A stretch of DNA of 64,000 nt from Lasioglossum baleicum (Eukaryota; Arthropoda; Insecta; Hymenoptera; Halictidae): positions 14,811,203-14,875,202 of the forward strand of contig NC_134939.1 in NCBI RefSeq assembly GCF_051020765.1, given 5' to 3'. Every line of letters begins with the position of its first letter. Position 1 is the first letter of the stretch. Shown here one piece after another: positions 60,900-64,000 of the stretch. Below the pieces are notes generated by a model that did no database searches, was not told where the DNA came from, and saw only the letters and a program-made list of their open reading frames with translations. The translations under genes and the position numbers were made by a program.

Positions 60900-61100
60900 T
60901 AGACTGCGGATCTTGATGCAAAATGAAAATTGTCTGCATCGATTGCAAGAAATAGAAACTAAATTAAATGTTATTTCTTCCCTTAATGATTTTAATAAAG
61001 ACGAAATCATATACTGACATCTTCAATTTTGTAAATTTTCCAACAATTCTGAATTTCATCCACACAATTTTGCTATAAATGCATAAAGATCCGCAGTCTA
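60900..61100 (-). mobile_element. GACTGCGGAT-family MITE (201 bp), full length
   Basis: Starts TAGACTGCGGATCTTGATGCA and ends TGCATAAAGATCCGCAGTCTA. The terminal inverted repeats are almost perfect. This is one of the clearest copies and a good reference for the family consensus. Confidence 0.88.
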
Positions 61101-62764
61101 ATGATTATATGTATAATCTTCACAAACATGTACCGAATCAACAAAACTGTTGTCTCAATCATTTTGAAAAAGTGTAAATATTTCTCAAAACAAAAAAGAA
61201 ACTCAGAAGTTTCTTTTGTAATTGTCTTACTTCAGCAGTAGGCACATGTTCCATATTTTTTATCTTTTCCTGTTAATGTGTCAGTGACGAATCTTTTCTA
61301 GCCAAAATAGCCACTTATTATTTTACAGAATTGAAAGCGATCATTTTTCGTGTAAATATCATCGCACAGTTAGAAGGAAATGGAATTGCAGAATCGATAT
61401 CGCAATTTTAAAGATAGCTTCTCGCCATTTATGTTAAGTTCCGTTCCCGTGGATTCAATTAGAATTACAGGATTCACTGGGATAACGTGTTATGTAACAT
61501 TTCCATGAAAATCGAGTTGTTGCAATACGAAAAAGTTGCCCCTTTACGAGGTGTTATTTTCATAAAACTCGTTTCATCTTGCCTTGAGAGATGGGTGTGC
61601 GTTGTATATGTATGTATGTTAGGTTTATGTAATAACAGCACTTGCTATTCGCTGCATCTTTCCCTTCGTTTTATTCGCGTATCTTATTCCAGTCTACTTC
61701 ATTTCAATCCTCTTTTCATCTTCAGTTGCTATTACTGCGCGTACTATTTGAATCTTTGTGCATTTTATTTTATATGAAAGATACTGTTCCTTACCATCTT
61801 TTAATTGTGGCTAGATCGAGAACGTTTTCGTCATTATAATTCGTAGTTAAAATTGTTGATGATATAAATTGTCTTTGAACTCTCTTTACTCCACATGTTT
61901 ATGAGATAAGAGATGCTCTCAACGTATAAACATCCGCAGTGATCGCAACCTAGGCTTTCACCGATCGCTTCAGTAGATACTCTAAGGCTTGTTCCCAACA
62001 CACCAACCACTCTTGTCATCAACTTTACGTGGTCGGCCATCTCTTCGTCTGTCAGATAGGTCAAACTGTTGTTCGCAGAACTTTACTCGCCACCGTATGC
62101 CAGTAAAGCCTGAAAGAGCGTCTCCAGAATTCGCATCTACATATGCTTTAGCCGAAAATGGTCCAACGCAAATGACACGCTCAGAACGTTATAAAATTTT
62201 TCTCGAACGAACTACAACAAATGGAGAAAGTATGGTAAATTTTCTATTCGCTGCTACATCTTGTTGTCAACCAACCGCATTTCCATACTATTAAAAACTA
62301 CAAATAAACACATTTCAAATTAATATAGTAAAATAGTTCCATTTTTTATATTGAAATACATAAATCTCATAAATACATTTTATCCTGATAATTCATTTCA
62401 GAAACAATAAAATATTTCTTACTACATTTAATTTTTATATAGATTAATTATACGTTATTCAAATTCACTAATGAAATGAAATTTGATCCGTCCAATAAAT
62501 GTAAATGAAAAACATACATTTTCAAGACGTTTTAATCACTGTAACTGTAAAGAAAATGATACGACAAGGGGTTAATAGTAGAAATTTAATCAAATCAACA
62601 AAGTGGAAAAATCAATTAGGTAGAAAACCTGTTTCACAGCAGTAATAGTAGATTACATATCTCTTAACATGATATGGACTGTGCACTTAAATGTACTTCT
62701 TCATTTGCGAAACTTAATCAAATGAAAGTTTCAAGTACAGTACAGTATAGTTGCAATGATTTAA

Positions 62765-62976
62765 CCCTTAGCACTCGAATGGTGATTCCGAGGCGCCACT
62801 AAAACTTGCTGTAGCATTATTCAAAATATTGTTTACGTTATTAAATATGTGGATCTCAATTACTAAACATTGAGGTATTGTACGCGGTATTATACCATCT
62901 CCATATCCATAAAATTAAAAAAATTATAGGGAACTTTCGCAATTTCCGAGTTAAAATTAGTTCCGATTGCAAAGGG
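62765..62976. mobile_element. piggyBac-like MITE (212 bp)
   Basis: TTAA flanks at 62761-62764 and 62977-62980. Termini are CCCTTAGCACTCGAATGG and the inverted GATTGCAAAGGG. The subterminal GAGGCGCCACTAAAAC is shared with 36020-36050 and with 38590-38627, which define the same family. Confidence 0.8.
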
Positions 62977-63254
62977 TTAAAGTCTACAAATCTTAATAAA
63001 TGTCCGTGAAATTTAATAATCATGTGTCAGTTCAATACGAGTACAGCGTCATTCCAATTTCTCTGCATTGTGTGCGCACATTGACAGACATTATTCACTT
63101 ACACGTCATTACGGACGAACGTCAAAGTTCAAATTATTGCAAGCACAGCGAATAGTGTGCAAAACAAGAGAAAGGCGTCCGCCAGCGAGATAAAAGTGGA
63201 CGAGCGGGGAATTGTGAATTCGAGAAATAGTGTTACAACAAGCCAATGAAATTT

Positions 63255-63370
63255 TGGGGGAAACATAATATTCTCAGATGAGAGCGGATTCAATTATTTA
63301 CGTCGTCGGCTGGAATGAAGTTTCAACCGAGGACTAAATGGGGATGAGGGGGTATAATAGAGTTGGAAAT
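63255..63370 (+). pseudogene. Tc1-like transposase fragment
   Basis: One frame reads NIIFSDESGFNYL and continues RRRLE, stop, SFNRGLNGDEGV, stop. FSDES-x-F-N is the second catalytic aspartate block of Tc1-family transposases, and the RRR-x-x-x-x-FNPR spacing downstream also fits. Two or more stops show a dead copy. The neighbourhood at 63120-63250 may be more of it. Confidence 0.65.
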
Positions 63371-63912
63371 CTTATTACCTCCGAAAGGACAACGATTCTA
63401 AGTGTACAGCTAGGGAAACGCAAAACCGATTGTTGTGCGATACTTTACATATAGTTAGGCCCCAAAATTAAGCAAATTTTAATTGTATCGAGTCGTTCTA
63501 CAGTGTTGCGAATGACTATAGCGTCGTTAAAATTTTCAAGAGTTTTGAACATTTATACAGAGTGTTCCATTTAAATAGACCTAGTCTAAAAAATGTTCCA
63601 GGCAAAAATTGAACGGTATCAGGGGGCACACTTTCCGGTGTAGATATATCTTTTTTAATGGAATCGTATATTTTTTAATGCCGTTATTAATAATCTTTAT
63701 TCCCTACATTAAAGTACTAAATCACTTATGGCAAACAATCATCAGTTTAGAAGATATTTTGTTAGTACTGTGCAGGTGTTATCATAGCACTTACTTTTCT
63801 GAGGTCAGTATTCGAGCATTCTACTTCAATATTTCTTATATTCGCCTATTATTCCAAAATTCCAAAATCTAGAAAACATTGCTGGCGATATATGCGGTGT
63901 ATACATACATAT

Positions 63913-64000
63913 ATGCACACGGACGCAAACCAGGAACGAAATGCGCTCAATGGTACAGAGAATGACAACAATGGTAGCAATGGCACGATTGTGGCCAAGA
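63913..64000 (+). CDS. Possible exon at the right edge, start codon at 63913, partial
   Basis: ATG at 63913 opens a frame running to the window end without a stop: MHTDANQERNALNGTENDNN, then GSNGTIVAK. Asn/Gly/Thr-rich low-complexity N-termini like this are common in insect proteins, and the codon use is more coding-like than the flanks. There is no family motif, and the frame is only 29 codons. It could be a new gene, an alternative first exon of tomosyn, or chance. Confidence 0.3.
   Translation, partial: MHTDANQERNALNGTENDNNGSNGTIVAK

Larger units (their letters stand above)
48361..63912. other. Presumed first intron of tomosyn (more than 15 kb); no coding exon recognised
   Basis: AT-rich DNA in which no frame with a recognisable domain was found on either strand. 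It holds at least six transposon copies, listed separately. If tomosyn continues beyond the window, this is a single very large intron. If not, part of it is intergenic. A weak exon-like stretch at 58291-58380 (acceptor TTTTAG, donor CAGGTCAGT) and a frame pair at 61985-62240 remain unexplained. Confidence 0.45.

Overview
The window looks like a piece of an insect nuclear genome, probably hymenopteran. It is AT-rich, its genes are split by many short GT-AG introns, and it carries decayed mariner, Tc1, Ty3/gypsy and piggyBac-type elements. The proteins are animal ones: an OCA2/P-type transporter, Elongin A, lysosomal glucosylceramidase, golgin-45 and the first coding exon of tomosyn. Gene models were built by hand from reading frame, splice sites and recalled family motifs. 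No database search was run.

Layout. 1-1359: upstream DNA with repeat fragments. 1360-9824 (+): OCA2/P-protein homologue, 18 coding exons, 831 aa. 9825-13892: non-coding, with an inverted-repeat transposon. 13893-18128 (-): Elongin A, 9 coding exons, 763 aa. 18129-19477: non-coding, with inverted repeats. 19478-30810: an 11-kb complex of tandem repeats. 31175-35416 (-): glucocerebrosidase, 7 coding exons, 509 aa. 35417-43651: transposon graveyard (Tc1-like, piggyBac-like, gypsy, mariner remnants). 43652-46221 (-): golgin-45, 6 coding exons, 436 aa. 46222-48240: spacer and tomosyn promoter side. 48241-48360 (+): tomosyn coding exon 1. 48361-64000: probably its giant first intron, with many MITEs and one possible exon at the right edge.

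The most unusual part is the repeat complex. Two blocks (19478 to about 22880, 23059 to about 25880) share one architecture: a leader hairpin, then 645-bp units (four in block 1, three in block 2), then a 94-bp GC-rich hairpin sequence, then an array of miniature hairpins, then the 94-bp sequence again. Each 645-bp unit has four hairpins with unrelated stems but the same five-base loop, AGAAG. The miniature hairpins have stems GCAC/GTGC, GCTC/GAGC or GTTC/GAAC closing a near-constant ACGA tetraloop, so stems change on both sides while the loop stays. That pattern suggests selection or amplification at the level of RNA or single-stranded DNA structure. A third array (25.9-30.8 kb, period 967-978 bp) contains the same miniature hairpins and so belongs to the same family. 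I know of no named element with this design.

The genes do not form a pathway. They are housekeeping or cell-biology genes placed side by side, as is usual in insect euchromatin: organelle ion transport, transcription elongation/ubiquitin ligase adaptor, lysosomal lipid breakdown, Golgi structure and SNARE regulation.
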